From Phycisphaerales bacterium (GTDB lineage: Bacteria; Planctomycetota; Phycisphaerae; Phycisphaerales; SM1A02), in assembly GCA_030748455.1 (NCBI GenBank), contig JASMLY010000022.1:1-45745 (forward strand): a stretch of DNA of 45,745 nt, read 5' to 3'. Positions 17,400 through 27,122 of the stretch are shown in pieces. The notes under the pieces are model-generated. The model did not search any database, was not told the DNA's origin, and saw only the letters and a list, made by a program, of their open reading frames with translations. How positions within the stretch are numbered: position 1 is the stretch's first letter; each line of letters opens with the position of its first letter. Made by a program: the position numbers and the translations under genes.

Positions 17400-18469
17400 G
17401 AAACTTCTTCAATCCAACCACCGCAAATCACTCGACTCTCTTGATAACAGACGACTGCTTGCCCAGTTGCGCCACCTCGTTGGGGCGCATCAAAGACTAC
17501 TTCTATGCCTTGCTCGACTATTCGTACCTTTGCTGAACTAGCAGGTGTGTTGTACCGTATTTTTGCTGTACAGGGAACCCACCCTTGGGGTTCGTCAATC
17601 AGCCAATTCACTTGTTTTGCGAGTACTTTGTGGCAATTGAGTTGTTCCTCACCACCAATAGTCACGCTATTGAGAACAGGGTCTTTCGCTACGACATACA
17701 CCGGTTTACTCATCGCGATACCAAGCCCACGGCGTTGTCCGATCGTATACTTCTGATGTCCTTGGTGTGTCCCTACAATGTTTCCTTCAGTATCGAAGAC
17801 CTGTCCTTCCTTTAAACTGTTCGGAGCGCGGCTCTCGATGATCTTGGCATAGTTGTTGTCTGGGACAAAACAGATATCTTGTGAGTCTGGCTTATTTGCA
17901 ACAGGTAAATCAAACTCTCTAGCCAATGTACGTACCGCATCTTTTTGCAAATGCCCAATTGGTAACAACATTTCAGAAAGTCGATCTCGAGTTGCACCAA
18001 ACAACACATAACTTTGGTCTTTTGATTCATCTGCCCCTCGGTGAAGTTCAGAACCATTTTGGGTGTGAAGTACCTGTGCGTGATGGCCTGAGGCAACATA
18101 CTCAGCGCCGATCGTTTTTGCGTACTGGTGAAGTCGCCCAAATTTCAACCAATCATTGCACCGAATACACGGATTTGGAGTACGGCCAACGTTGTACTCA
18201 TCAACGAAGTAATCGATGATTCGTCCAAACTCTTCCTTGAAATCGAGCGCGTAAAAAGTAACACCGAGTTTTGCACAGACGTGGCGAGCGTCATGGGCAT
18301 CATTGATGGAACAACACCCCTTTTGTTGAATCTCTACTTCAGATACATGTTCCCCAATAGCCCCTAGCCGCATAAAACAACCAATAACTTCATGCCCTTC
18401 TTGTTGTAAAAGCGCAGCAGCAACGGATGAATCGACCCCACCTGACATTGCCATAAGAACTTTCGCCAT
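17396..18469 (-). CDS. mnmA: tRNA-specific 2-thiouridylase MnmA
   Basis: MnmA thiolates U34 of tRNA for Lys, Glu and Gln using ATP and a sulfur relay. The PP-loop SGGVDSS (about 9-15) binds ATP. The two catalytic cysteines are visible: Cys101 in NPCIRCN and Cys200 in SQDICFVP. The GQRRGLGIAMSKPVYV segment and the C-terminal beta-barrel complete a standard 357-residue protein. A small insert, including GCCSINDAHDARHVC, follows the usual position of the second domain segment and is typical of many bacterial MnmA. It is the promoter-proximal gene of a pair with the GGT-like gene. Confidence 0.96.
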   Translation of the reverse strand: MAKVLMAMSGGVDSSVAAALLQQEGHEVIGCFMRLGAIGEHVSEVEIQQKGCCSINDAHDARHVCAKLGVTFYALDFKEEFGRIIDYFVDEYNVGRTPNPCIRCNDWLKFGRLHQYAKTIGAEYVASGHHAQVLHTQNGSELHRGADESKDQSYVLFGATRDRLSEMLLPIGHLQKDAVRTLAREFDLPVANKPDSQDICFVPDNNYAKIIESRAPNSLKEGQVFDTEGNIVGTHQGHQKYTIGQRRGLGIAMSKPVYVVAKDPVLNSVTIGGEEQLNCHKVLAKQVNWLIDEPQGWVPCTAKIRYNTPASSAKVRIVEQGIEVVFDAPQRGGATGQAVVCYQESRVICGGWIEEVS

Positions 18470-18517
18470 ACGTGTATTTTAGTCGGAAATGTTGCTCTCC
18501 CGCTATCATCTCCAACT

Positions 18518-19498
18518 ATGTTGATATACGCAGGTATTGATGAAGCTGGCTATGGTCCAATGTTCGGACCACTGTGTGTCGCCGCTTCGGTACTCGTTCT
18601 TGAAACATACGATCCCGCCCAAGGTGCTCCAAACTTGTGGGATATATTAGGCGATGCCGTTTGTAAAAAACGAAGTGATACACGCAAACGAATTGCTGTT
18701 AACGATTCTAAAAAACTTAAATCAAGCTCAACACCTAAGGGCCTCAAACATCTTGAGAGGGGTGTTCTTGCCTTCCTCGCAGTAGCAAAACAGATTGATC
18801 CTATTCTTAATGAACAACCATTGTTCGATGAAGATTTTTTCGATGCTATTTCAAGTGAACGTCCCACATCATCTTGGATGCGTAGCTCGACCCCACTTCC
18901 CCTAGCATGTGAAGCCCAATCATTACAAATCGATTCAGCATGTTTAGCAAGGGCTCTTGAAGAAGCACGTGTGCAATGCAATTGGCTCACGTGTACTTCG
19001 GTAGATGTCAATACGTACAATCAACGAACAAGCTTGGCTTCAAAAGCAGCGCTTAATTTTGCAGTTGCAATGCAACACGTTGAGGCAATTTCCAATCGAT
19101 GGCCAGAGGAACACCCAAGAATCATGATTGATCGGCATGGAGGAAGAATTCGATACCGTCAGGATTTACAACAAGCATGGCCGGAAGCCCAGATTCAGAT
19201 TCTCGCTGAAAATGATGAGATGAGTCGGTACCGACTCAACATAGATGAGCGGCGAGTGACACTCACCTTTGCCTCAAAAAGTGACGAAAACCATCTGCCA
19301 GTAGCACTTGCTTCGATGGTAGCCAAGTTCACTCGTGAGTTGCACATGATGCGGTTCAATCGGTATTTTTCAAATCTCATTCCCGACATTAAACCCACTG
19401 CTGGCTACGTGCAAGACGGGAGACGATTCCTACGAGAGATTGAAGCCCATCTCAACATACACAACATCCCAAGAAACGAACTCATCCGTAACAGTTAG
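18518..19498 (+). CDS. enlarged RNase HII-like protein
   Basis: The 326-residue protein contains the RNase HII core spread over a longer chain. GIDEAGYGPMFGPLCVAA near the start supplies Asp8 and Glu9, NDSKKL follows (62-67), IMIDRHGGR supplies Asp205, and ASMVAKFTRELHM supplies Glu274 where RNase HII has Asp. TAGYVQDG resembles the C-terminal HKGY signature. The GRG motif that reads the RNA 2'-OH in RNase HII is GYG here. An insert of roughly 110 residues (about 70-180) has no counterpart in E. coli RNase HII (198 residues). Removal of ribonucleotides from DNA is plausible but unproven. It is divergent from mnmA. Confidence 0.72.
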   Translation: MLIYAGIDEAGYGPMFGPLCVAASVLVLETYDPAQGAPNLWDILGDAVCKKRSDTRKRIAVNDSKKLKSSSTPKGLKHLERGVLAFLAVAKQIDPILNEQPLFDEDFFDAISSERPTSSWMRSSTPLPLACEAQSLQIDSACLARALEEARVQCNWLTCTSVDVNTYNQRTSLASKAALNFAVAMQHVEAISNRWPEEHPRIMIDRHGGRIRYRQDLQQAWPEAQIQILAENDEMSRYRLNIDERRVTLTFASKSDENHLPVALASMVAKFTRELHMMRFNRYFSNLIPDIKPTAGYVQDGRRFLREIEAHLNIHNIPRNELIRNS

Positions 19499-19605
19499 CG
19501 ACCCTTGTGTAGCAACAAACAACACATTGGGGGGGTTCTATGCCGGTTTTGCATGGAAGCGTAGGGATAAATCATTGTGTTTCCCTGTTTCTTTGAAATA
19601 AAGTG
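19499..19605. other. non-coding stretch between the RNase HII-like gene and the fusA promoter
   Basis: No coding frame or RNA gene is recognised in this first part of the 425-bp gap. It holds a G7 run near 19530 and a small ATGC...GCAT hairpin, but neither has a T-run of a terminator. Confidence 0.4.
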
Positions 19606-19633
19606 TTGACGATGTGTTTTGGATTGATACAAT
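19606..19633 (+). promoter_or_regulatory. sigma70-type promoter of fusA and its leader
   Basis: TTGACG (19606-19611) and TACAAT (19628-19633) are 16 nt apart. This is the closest match to consensus in the window. Transcription would start near 19640, about 285 nt before the fusA ATG. Confidence 0.65.
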
Positions 19634-19639
19634 ACGGGG

Positions 19640-19910
19640 CTTGCCACTGTTTTCGACGATTGGCGTTGGACTGAGGATGGCAATTCAGGTGTCTGTTTGA
19701 TCTAGGAGATCACCCTTGCAAGAGGACGAAGAGGACGCCCGGCTGCATTGACGGCATTTCCCGTAAGGGAATTGACTCGAACTGTACGTCGGGTCAAAAT
19801 TCAAGCAGCCAATCACCGCGATTGGTGAAGTAACAAAACATGAAACGATTCGCCTCGGAAGGCGATCTATGTATTGAAAAGGAACGCTGTAGTTTTCTAT
19901 TTGCAGCAAA
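19640..19910 (+). ncRNA. structured 5' leader of fusA, or an unrecognised small RNA
   Basis: About 270 nt between the promoter and the fusA ribosome site can fold extensively. Helices I can draw are: 19641-19646/19678-19683 enclosing 19652-19670 (7 bp with wobbles), 19698-19712 (6 bp), 19741-19746/19805-19810 enclosing 19758-19771 (5 bp, GUAA tetraloop) and 19772-19797 (9 bp), then 19809-19825 (competes with the previous closing helix), 19850-19865 (6 bp) and 19886-19907 (6 bp). The last hairpin ends directly before the AAAAAGG ribosome site (19908-19914). GAGGACG is repeated at 19722-19737. It does not match tmRNA, SRP RNA or RNase P RNA as I know them. No terminator separates it from fusA. 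Confidence 0.45.
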
Positions 19911-19923
19911 AAGGTAAACAGCC

Positions 19924-22035
19924 ATGGCTTTAGATCTCAACAAAGTAAGAAACATTGGTATTTGTGCTCACATCGACGCTGGTAAAACAACCGTAACAGA
20001 ACGGGTGTTGTACTACACCGGAAAGAGCTACAAAATTGGTGAAGTGCACGAAGGCACTGCGACAATGGACTTCTTAGAAGAAGAACAAGAACGTGGGATC
20101 ACCATTCAATCGGCTGCGACGACATGCCCATGGGAATTCGATGGAAATTCCTACACAATCAATTTAATTGATACACCCGGACACGTTGACTTCACTATTG
20201 AGGTTGAACGATCGATGCGTGTACTCGATGGAGCTGTTGCAGTGTTTGATGCAAAGGAAGGCGTTGAAGCTCAATCTGAAACAGTTTGGCGCCAAGCTGA
20301 TCGATACCACGTACCACGTCTATGCCTGATTAACAAAATGGATAAAATCGGTGCTGACTTCGAGTTCAGCTACAACACTGTACGAGAGCGGCTCGGAGCA
20401 AATGCTGTGGCTGTCCAACTTCCAATTGGTGCGGGCGATTCTTTTGAAGGAATCGTTGACCTCATCGAAATGAAAGCGTACTACTTCGATAGTAGTGAAA
20501 TGGGCGCAGTAGTTGAACAACGTGAAATTCCAGAAGACATGCAAGAAATGGCTGAACTCTGGAAACATGACATCGTTGAACGAATCGCAGAACTTGATGA
20601 TGAACTGACCGAACTCTATCTTGAGGACGAATCAGCAATCACGCCAGAACAACTCAAAGCAGCGCTTCGACGAGCAACGTTGGAAATGCGAGCGTTCCCA
20701 ACGTTCTGCGGGTCTGCTCTCAAAAATATCGGGGTTCAACGTGTCCTTAATGGTGTCATCGAGTACCTTCCAAATCCGACCGAAGTTCCTCACGTTGAAG
20801 GTACGAACCCCAAAGACGAAAATGAAAAACTCACACGCCCCCACGACGACAGTGCACCTTTTTCTGGTCTTGTCTTCAAGGTTGTGAGCGATTCCCATGG
20901 CGACCTTACCTATGTCCGAGTGTATTCAGGCAGGTTGGAAAAAGGAAGTCGAGTGCTGAATCCTGCAAATGGACGAAAAGAAAATGTGTCTCGAATCTAC
21001 GAGATGCATGCAAAGGATCGTAAATCTCTTGACTTTGCTCCTGCTGGTACGATTGTTGCCGTCATTGGTCTTAAAAATTCAGGCACAGGAGACACACTTT
21101 GTGATGCGAACGACCCAATCGTCTTGGAAAAAATGCACTTCCCTGATCCTGTGATCTCGATGTCTATTGAACCGATCACAAATGATGATAAAAAGAAGTT
21201 GGGCGAAGCACTCACAACAATTACACGAGAAGACCCCTCCTTCCGTGCTCGTTACAACGATGAAACAGGTGAAACTATTATCTCTGGAATGGGTGAGTTG
21301 CACCTCGAAATTGTCAAAAATAAACTCACTCGTGATCTAAAGATCGGCGTAAACGTTGGTACTCCACGTGTGAGTTACAGAGAAACAATTACCGGTGTTG
21401 CTGAAAGTGTTCGCGGAAAATTCGTGAAACAATCAGGTGGTCGCGGACAATTTGGTGATGTAGTCCTCAATGCCCGACCTATGACTGAAACCGAAGCTGC
21501 AGAACAAGAACTCGTCATGAAAGATGGCGTGGTCTTTGTTGACAAAATTACACACGGTTCAATTCCACGCGAATATATTTCATCTGTTGAAGCAGGCGTC
21601 CGCGCTGCTACAGCATCGGGCATCCTCGGTGGATATCCCCTCGTGAACGTTTGCATAGAGCTCATTGATGGTTCGTACCATGAAGTTGACTCAAGCCAAG
21701 TTGCATTTGAACAAGCGGGAGCCCTCGGCTGTCGTCAAGCATGTACACAAGCAAAACTAGCGCTACTTGAACCCATCATGAAAGTGACAATCACCACTCC
21801 AGACGAATTCTTCGGTGCTGTTAGTGGTGACCTTGCAAGCCGCCGAGGTCAAATCAACGACAGTGAACTTCGAGGTGTTGTTCGAATTATCAATGCTGAC
21901 GTTCCACTCTCTGAGATGTTTGGGTACACAACCGTACTCCGAGGTATGACACAAGGTCGTGCCTCCTCGACTATGGAACCAGCAGAATACCGCCTCATGC
22001 CAGAAGGTCTCAAGAAAGAAGTTTTAGCTTCGTAA
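19924..22035 (+). CDS. fusA: elongation factor G
   Basis: EF-G drives ribosomal translocation and, with RRF, ribosome recycling. The G motifs are AHIDAGKTT (P-loop, about 16-24), the switch I region ending [13 protein letters not shown] and NKMD. Domains II to V follow, with GRGQFGDV in domain IV and the conserved [15 protein letters not shown] near the end. The 703-residue length is normal. It has a long structured leader and its own promoter, and it is not next to rpsL, rpsG or tuf, so it is either a relocated gene or one of several EF-G paralogues; the sequence alone does not decide. Confidence 0.96.
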   Translation: MALDLNKVRNIGICAHIDAGKTTVTERVLYYTGKSYKIGEVHEGTATMDFLEEEQERGITIQSAATTCPWEFDGNSYTINLIDTPGHVDFTIEVERSMRVLDGAVAVFDAKEGVEAQSETVWRQADRYHVPRLCLINKMDKIGADFEFSYNTVRERLGANAVAVQLPIGAGDSFEGIVDLIEMKAYYFDSSEMGAVVEQREIPEDMQEMAELWKHDIVERIAELDDELTELYLEDESAITPEQLKAALRRATLEMRAFPTFCGSALKNIGVQRVLNGVIEYLPNPTEVPHVEGTNPKDENEKLTRPHDDSAPFSGLVFKVVSDSHGDLTYVRVYSGRLEKGSRVLNPANGRKENVSRIYEMHAKDRKSLDFAPAGTIVAVIGLKNSGTGDTLCDANDPIVLEKMHFPDPVISMSIEPITNDDKKKLGEALTTITREDPSFRARYNDETGETIISGMGELHLEIVKNKLTRDLKIGVNVGTPRVSYRETITGVAESVRGKFVKQSGGRGQFGDVVLNARPMTETEAAEQELVMKDGVVFVDKITHGSIPREYISSVEAGVRAATASGILGGYPLVNVCIELIDGSYHEVDSSQVAFEQAGALGCRQACTQAKLALLEPIMKVTITTPDEFFGAVSGDLASRRGQINDSELRGVVRIINADVPLSEMFGYTTVLRGMTQGRASSTMEPAEYRLMPEGLKKEVLAS

Positions 22036-22065
22036 CCAGTAAAGTCGCGTACCATATCTTTGCGT

Positions 22066-23157
22066 ATGCAACACGAGTCTTACCTAAAACATTTACATCA
22101 TGCCTGCGAGCTTGCCGCTCGCGGGCATGGTTGTGTTGAACCAAATCCGATGGTTGGTTGTGTGATCGTCAATCCAAAAGGTATCATCGTAGGTCGTGGA
22201 TACCACCAAAAAATTGGCGATTCGCATGCAGAAATACATGCGCTTCAAGAAGCTGGCGCACAAGCACGCGGCTCAACAGTGTTTGTTACGCTTGAACCCT
22301 GCAATCATCAAGGGAAGACTGGTCCCTGCGCACCCGCACTTCTGAACGCGGGCGTCTCAACTGTTGTCATTGGTTGTAGTGATCCAAACCCAGAAGCTAC
22401 TGGTGGTATTGCGTTCCTCAAAAAAAATGGTGTACATGTTCTGTTAGCAGATGACCCGAAGTGCAAAAAACTTATCGCTCCATTTGTTCAACGAGTAACA
22501 ACAGGTTTGCCTTGGGTGCTCTGCAAATGGGCACAAACTGCGGATGGATACATAGAGACACCAATTGATGAATCTCCTTGGATCAGCTCAGCAGAAAGCA
22601 GGCAGCTCGTGCATCAAGAGAGGGGTTGTGTTGACGCGATCATCGTTGGAGTTGGAACAGTTGTTGCGGACAACCCAAGCTTAACTGTCCGTGGAAGTAC
22701 AGCACACCGTACACCACTTCGTGTGATTATTGACCCAACTCTAAGAACGCCGTGCAATGCAAATCTCTGCGATGGTTCTATACCGACGCTGATCGCACAT
22801 GGAAAAGGTGCCAATCCAAATGCATTTCCACAAAAAAATATCTCATTCATAGAACTGCCGTCTATTGAGAACGCACTCAATCTACGCCCCTTGCTAACAC
22901 ATGTAGCCAAGGAATACGATGCAACAAATGTACTCGTAGAGGGAGGCAAGTCACTCTTTGAACATCTATTCAAACAACAACTTGCCAACGAGCTATGGAT
23001 TTTTACTTCAAATAAAACCTTTGGAGATAAGGATCTGCGCAATATGCAATCGACCTTCGAACATGTACCTTGTGTTCTCGAACAAGAAACAAGTTGCGGC
23101 GGTGATGTAGTACAAAGATATCGAGTAGAGCAAGAGGTCAGTAGTTTGTCAGTGTAA
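22066..23157 (+). CDS. ribD: bifunctional riboflavin deaminase/reductase RibD
   Basis: RibD deaminates and then reduces the pyrimidine intermediate of riboflavin synthesis. The deaminase half has the zinc ligands His54 and Glu56 in SHAEIHAL, and Cys79 and Cys88 in EPCNHQGKTGPC. The reductase half begins at about residue 150 (KWAQTADGYI) with GVGTVVADNPSLTVR and ends with LVEGGKSLFEHL. I use the ATG at 22066, giving 363 residues, rather than the TTG two codons upstream. The last 9 nt overlap the convergent DUF4340 gene. No other rib gene is in the window. Confidence 0.95.
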   Translation: MQHESYLKHLHHACELAARGHGCVEPNPMVGCVIVNPKGIIVGRGYHQKIGDSHAEIHALQEAGAQARGSTVFVTLEPCNHQGKTGPCAPALLNAGVSTVVIGCSDPNPEATGGIAFLKKNGVHVLLADDPKCKKLIAPFVQRVTTGLPWVLCKWAQTADGYIETPIDESPWISSAESRQLVHQERGCVDAIIVGVGTVVADNPSLTVRGSTAHRTPLRVIIDPTLRTPCNANLCDGSIPTLIAHGKGANPNAFPQKNISFIELPSIENALNLRPLLTHVAKEYDATNVLVEGGKSLFEHLFKQQLANELWIFTSNKTFGDKDLRNMQSTFEHVPCVLEQETSCGGDVVQRYRVEQEVSSLSV

Positions 23158-24450
23158 AAATTGTTCGAGAGGCGCTCCCGATTCACTACGATGGAGACGC
23201 AACACATTTTCACCATTGTCTAAAATCCAACTACCATCTTCTTGGAGTGCGATTCTCACAGTATCCATCGGAAGACGATCGTACCCTTCAAATGTAACAG
23301 TTGCTACTTGAAGATCTCGTGGAAACGGACCAATGGCTACTGAAACAGGATGCGACTTGAGTAGCCAGATCAGCAGTGACTGTACAAGTTGTGGTTCTAC
23401 TACTTTCGCTCCACGGCTCTCGTCAACCCATCGATCTAACTCTCGCTTAAGTATTGTTTCACTGCCCTTGGTAGCTATTCGTACTCTCTTAATGTCAAAT
23501 TGTGAAACGCCCGAACCTGTTGGAGAAGCGATCAACTCTGCTGTTGGAAATAACTGAGAAAGAGAATCCCAGTCCATCCGACATACCATCGGTGAGTGCT
23601 CCAACTGTACGTACCGATCCTGTGAGTTCGCTGATACTCTCCCACCGATCAATACTGTTGTCCGATCCCCTTCTCTATCAACAACAGAAATTGAGGCTCT
23701 AGGCGAGAGCAAGGAAAAAAGTGCGAGGTCATCTGACGAATCAACAACAAAGGATTGAATTTTGACAGAAGCCAACCGCCCAACCCATTCTACAAAAGCG
23801 TCTTGGTGTACTCTTGCAGAAACAGGTTCCTGAATCATCCAGCGTCCTCCTTCATTGTTCAAGATTAATGCGTCATCATCAATTCGGCGTTCAATTTTTT
23901 CTGCGTTCACAGAAACATTTGGAAACACACGTGTGTCCCGCCAATACCGGTGATCAGTATCGAGTGCGAGGCGGTGCAGAGATTGTGAAACTGTCACTGG
24001 CAGTTCATTGTTGATTGCAGCATACGCTCTTCCACCCAATGTCATTCTCCCGAGCTTAAACTCGATGGCATCAGTTGGAGTTGAGAGTACTATTGCATCT
24101 GCATCTTCACCCAATCCAATTGCGTTGTAAGAAACATCGCCCTCGATTTTGCCAAGTTGCAACAAGCCCTGTGCTCGTTCAATCAGTTCTAGAATAGAAC
24201 GGCTATCCATCTTGCATCGAAATGGTTTTGTTTGCCACCATTCACCATCGAGCCGATCGAATTGCAACCCCTCACTACCACGTCGCAATGTAATGCTATC
24301 CACTGCTTGGAAATCAAACACCCCACTTGGAACAAGGAGCGTTATTGCATCATTCGTTCGTTTGTCCGATGATCTTCTCTCGATCACAGAGATCGTCGAC
24401 AAAATGATCGCAACGCAAAGCAGTATCCATACATGTGCTGTGCGAATCAC
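23149..24450 (-). CDS. DUF4340 domain protein, membrane-anchored
   Basis: This 433-residue protein has one N-terminal membrane anchor (about residues 7-25, VWILLCVAIILSTISVIE) and a large extracytoplasmic part with repeated strand-rich units such as FDFQAVDSITL and DRLDGEWW, typical of DUF4340 proteins. These are the third partner of GldA/GldFG-type ABC systems. I chose the GTG at 24450 because it overlaps the stop of the preceding permease gene (GTGA); the frame is open upstream, but that part lies inside the permease gene. Function beyond association with the transporter is unknown. Confidence 0.78.
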   Translation of the reverse strand: MIRTAHVWILLCVAIILSTISVIERRSSDKRTNDAITLLVPSGVFDFQAVDSITLRRGSEGLQFDRLDGEWWQTKPFRCKMDSRSILELIERAQGLLQLGKIEGDVSYNAIGLGEDADAIVLSTPTDAIEFKLGRMTLGGRAYAAINNELPVTVSQSLHRLALDTDHRYWRDTRVFPNVSVNAEKIERRIDDDALILNNEGGRWMIQEPVSARVHQDAFVEWVGRLASVKIQSFVVDSSDDLALFSLLSPRASISVVDREGDRTTVLIGGRVSANSQDRYVQLEHSPMVCRMDWDSLSQLFPTAELIASPTGSGVSQFDIKRVRIATKGSETILKRELDRWVDESRGAKVVEPQLVQSLLIWLLKSHPVSVAIGPFPRDLQVATVTFEGYDRLPMDTVRIALQEDGSWILDNGENVLRLHRSESGAPLEQFLH

Positions 24451-27122
24451 TTTGTTTGCCTCCGAACATTCAAAAAACCGGCGACTCCTAGAATCAAGAT
24501 TGGAATCCCAAGTGGAAGAATGAAAACCCAAGCGAAATACATTCCTTGTGGTATCCCGTGGATTCGACTTGTTTGTTGTCCTAGAGGACTCGCTGCAATC
24601 CAATCGTCGAGTCGAGCAAGCCATTCCACAGCGGCAAGTAGAAACTCACTGTTTCCTGGATTCGCCATTGTCACATGACCTTCGCCCGATTGCGATGCGC
24701 GATCCGCTGCCCAAGATAAGAGCCATCCCCCAGAACCGACAGCAATTGCTCGTGCCTCTTCATGGTGTACAACAGCGCAGGCAACAGGGAGGTCATATTG
24801 CAAGGGAGACTTGCTAGAACCATCAGTTTCTGAAGCCCAATCTTCATCAAGCCAGCGATCTGGGGAAGAAAAGATTGAGAACAAGACGTCACCTCCGCGC
24901 AGTTCCACCGGTAATGGAAGATACAACCGCCGCCCGTTTACAGCTCGCGCGATCGCATGAGAACTCGTTGATCTATCAATGAGTTGTCCCCGTTGAATAT
25001 GGACTTGTTGTGGACCAATCGGAATTCGTTGCAACACAACTTCTGATGTGTTCGCCTCAATGCCAATCCCTTGAAGTAATCGCGCCCAAGGGTCAACTTG
25101 ACCATAGCGAGGCAACAAACTTGGTTGAATGTTTAACAGTACTGATTCATTGCCTGCAAGTAACCCTTCGGTTGCGTCAAGTAGAGATTGCTCACGTGTT
25201 GAAAGTTCTAACCCTGCCCTACTTGAGGGTGGAATAACGACATATACAACTGGTCCATGATCGATTGATGGTCTCGCGCCATCCGCTGGAATCCATTCAT
25301 GCACTTGAAATCGACTTGTTTCTAGGAGTCCACGAACAGCTGACAGATCCACTGCGTTTTCCTGCTTCGAAAGCAACGACTTTTGTTCTGCATGTACAAA
25401 CACAACGTGTGGAACGATTGAAGACTCAAGCGAACGCAACGCAGAAGAAATGATTTGCTCCCCCCTAAACCTCTGGTCTTGAGTTATACCACTGATTGCG
25501 TTCGTTGCAGGAAACAACAACGAAGCTGAAATCATTGTTGCTCTGTTTGGAGAAATGAGAACCGCACCCTGTCCTTGGGTAAGTTGCGAGGCCAATTCAC
25601 CAAGTTCAAGACGACCTAACCTTCGAAGATCGTCATCAGATTTTGCAAGTTTGAGTGCCATCGTTTCAAAAGCGAGGGATTCTTCCTTGGCAACCTCTGA
25701 GAACTCACTAGATCGCCCTTCTTTTAACCACCATGCAACTTCTGAAAGTTCAGTTGCCCATCTTCCGTTCGCTGCGGCGAGGATATCTCTTGCTACGGCT
25801 AATCTTGGGAGCGGTGCCGCTGCATCAATAAACATTGCTTTATCGACTTCATCAAGAATGAGATCGCCATCTCTACCGAGTAATTCAAGAGAGGTAGCGA
25901 GTGTTTGAAGTGTCTCTTGTTCTTTAGACGTAACTGGGAATCGTGACGCGAGTTCGGCCCAAGCTGATTCGCTCAATGCGAACGTTGTGAGTTCTTTAAA
26001 CGCAGCCTTCCCATCTTCAATAGTTGCTTCTGCTGCTGATAACTCTTCACTATACAGATCCATCAAGTCGCGAAGTAACGAGTCAAAAGCATCAAGTGAC
26101 TCAGGGTCTGAGGGGTCAAGGCGATCGACCTCTAAAAACTCTGACGCAGCTTCATAACGTCGCAAAACTTCATCAACTTGTTTTGCAATTGCTCTACCCG
26201 TCAGATTTTCATCCATCAACACAACGATGCGCCAGTTGGAATCCAGATTGCTTAAAAACGTTGATGTTTGTTCACTTAATGTATATGTTCTTGAGCCAGT
26301 TGCATCTACACGCACCCTGTACGATTCATGCAATGCAAGTTCATTCACTGCAATGAGAGAAGCAAGCAGGGACGCAACTGCGAGTATTGCTTTTGTACAA
26401 TGCAATGAAGATCGCCGTGTTAAATCAACGGCAACTGTAGCGACGACAATCATTACTACAATGATTGAAAGGAAATACACAACTCCTGCAGAATCAATTA
26501 GACCAATCGAAAATGCATTCACTCGGAGATCTGGATCTGCCATAAAAACTAGATCTGCAAACCGTGCAGGAAGCAAAGTAGGTAACACTTTCGTGCTTAG
26601 TGAAAATGTAAGCCAAAGAAACGTGGTACCTAGATACGCAACTGTTTGGGAAGGAGTACACGCAGAAATTAAAATCCCAGTAGCACAGATCGCTCCACCA
26701 AAGAGAAGCAGTCCTAAGTAACCGGAAAAAATGGCCCCGTAATCTGGGCGTGCATAGAGTTCCAAAACAAGAACGAGCGGTATTGTTGTCAGTACTACAA
26801 ATAGGAGGAAGCACCATGCTGCAAGAAACTTCCCTTTCGCAATGTGAAAAGAAGAAATTGGAGAAGAGAGCAACAGATCCCAAGTTCCCACTCTTCTCTC
26901 CTCTGCAACCAATCGCATCGTAATTGCTGGACAAAGAAGAATCAGTAACCAAGCAGCCAAATCAAAAATTGGTCGCATCGTTGCAATCCCCCCTAGTTCA
27001 AAAACTCCTGAGAGGAATGCTACCCCACAGATGCATGCAAAAAGAGCCGCTACAACTGGGCCAGTTGCGACACAGAAGAGTGACCGAAGATCTCTCAAAC
27101 ATAGTGCGATCATCTGCTTCAT
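24447..27122 (-). CDS. fused ABC-2 permease (GldF-like) and GldG-like protein
   Basis: Two proteins that are separate in gliding Bacteroidetes are joined here in 891 residues. Residues 1-260 form an ABC-2-type permease with about six transmembrane segments and the VAEERRVGTWDLLLSSP motif. From about 270 the GldG-type periplasmic domain begins (SRTYTLSEQT, then FLEVDRLDPSDP at about 329-340). It ends with a C-terminal transmembrane helix (about 862-885) and basic tail. Between about 340 and 520 a long, charged, helical insert interrupts the GldG domain. The ATP-binding subunit is immediately upstream, with a 4-nt overlap. Substrate unknown. Confidence 0.82.
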   Translation of the reverse strand: MKQMIALCLRDLRSLFCVATGPVVAALFACICGVAFLSGVFELGGIATMRPIFDLAAWLLILLCPAITMRLVAEERRVGTWDLLLSSPISSFHIAKGKFLAAWCFLLFVVLTTIPLVLVLELYARPDYGAIFSGYLGLLLFGGAICATGILISACTPSQTVAYLGTTFLWLTFSLSTKVLPTLLPARFADLVFMADPDLRVNAFSIGLIDSAGVVYFLSIIVVMIVVATVAVDLTRRSSLHCTKAILAVASLLASLIAVNELALHESYRVRVDATGSRTYTLSEQTSTFLSNLDSNWRIVVLMDENLTGRAIAKQVDEVLRRYEAASEFLEVDRLDPSDPESLDAFDSLLRDLMDLYSEELSAAEATIEDGKAAFKELTTFALSESAWAELASRFPVTSKEQETLQTLATSLELLGRDGDLILDEVDKAMFIDAAAPLPRLAVARDILAAANGRWATELSEVAWWLKEGRSSEFSEVAKEESLAFETMALKLAKSDDDLRRLGRLELGELASQLTQGQGAVLISPNRATMISASLLFPATNAISGITQDQRFRGEQIISSALRSLESSIVPHVVFVHAEQKSLLSKQENAVDLSAVRGLLETSRFQVHEWIPADGARPSIDHGPVVYVVIPPSSRAGLELSTREQSLLDATEGLLAGNESVLLNIQPSLLPRYGQVDPWARLLQGIGIEANTSEVVLQRIPIGPQQVHIQRGQLIDRSTSSHAIARAVNGRRLYLPLPVELRGGDVLFSIFSSPDRWLDEDWASETDGSSKSPLQYDLPVACAVVHHEEARAIAVGSGGWLLSWAADRASQSGEGHVTMANPGNSEFLLAAVEWLARLDDWIAASPLGQQTSRIHGIPQGMYFAWVFILPLGIPILILGVAGFLNVRRQTK

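Noticed and set aside
19636..19910. Possible tmRNA because the segment starts GGGGCTTGCCACTGTTTTCGACG-like
   Set aside because: The resemblance is limited to the first 30 nt. There is no tag reading frame with a resume codon, no T-arm or CCA end, and the GGGG would start only 3 nt after the -10.
19499..19923. RNase P RNA or SRP RNA in the fusA gap
   Set aside because: The conserved cores (GAGGAAAGTCC-type and the GGAAGCAGCC-type loop motif) are not present.
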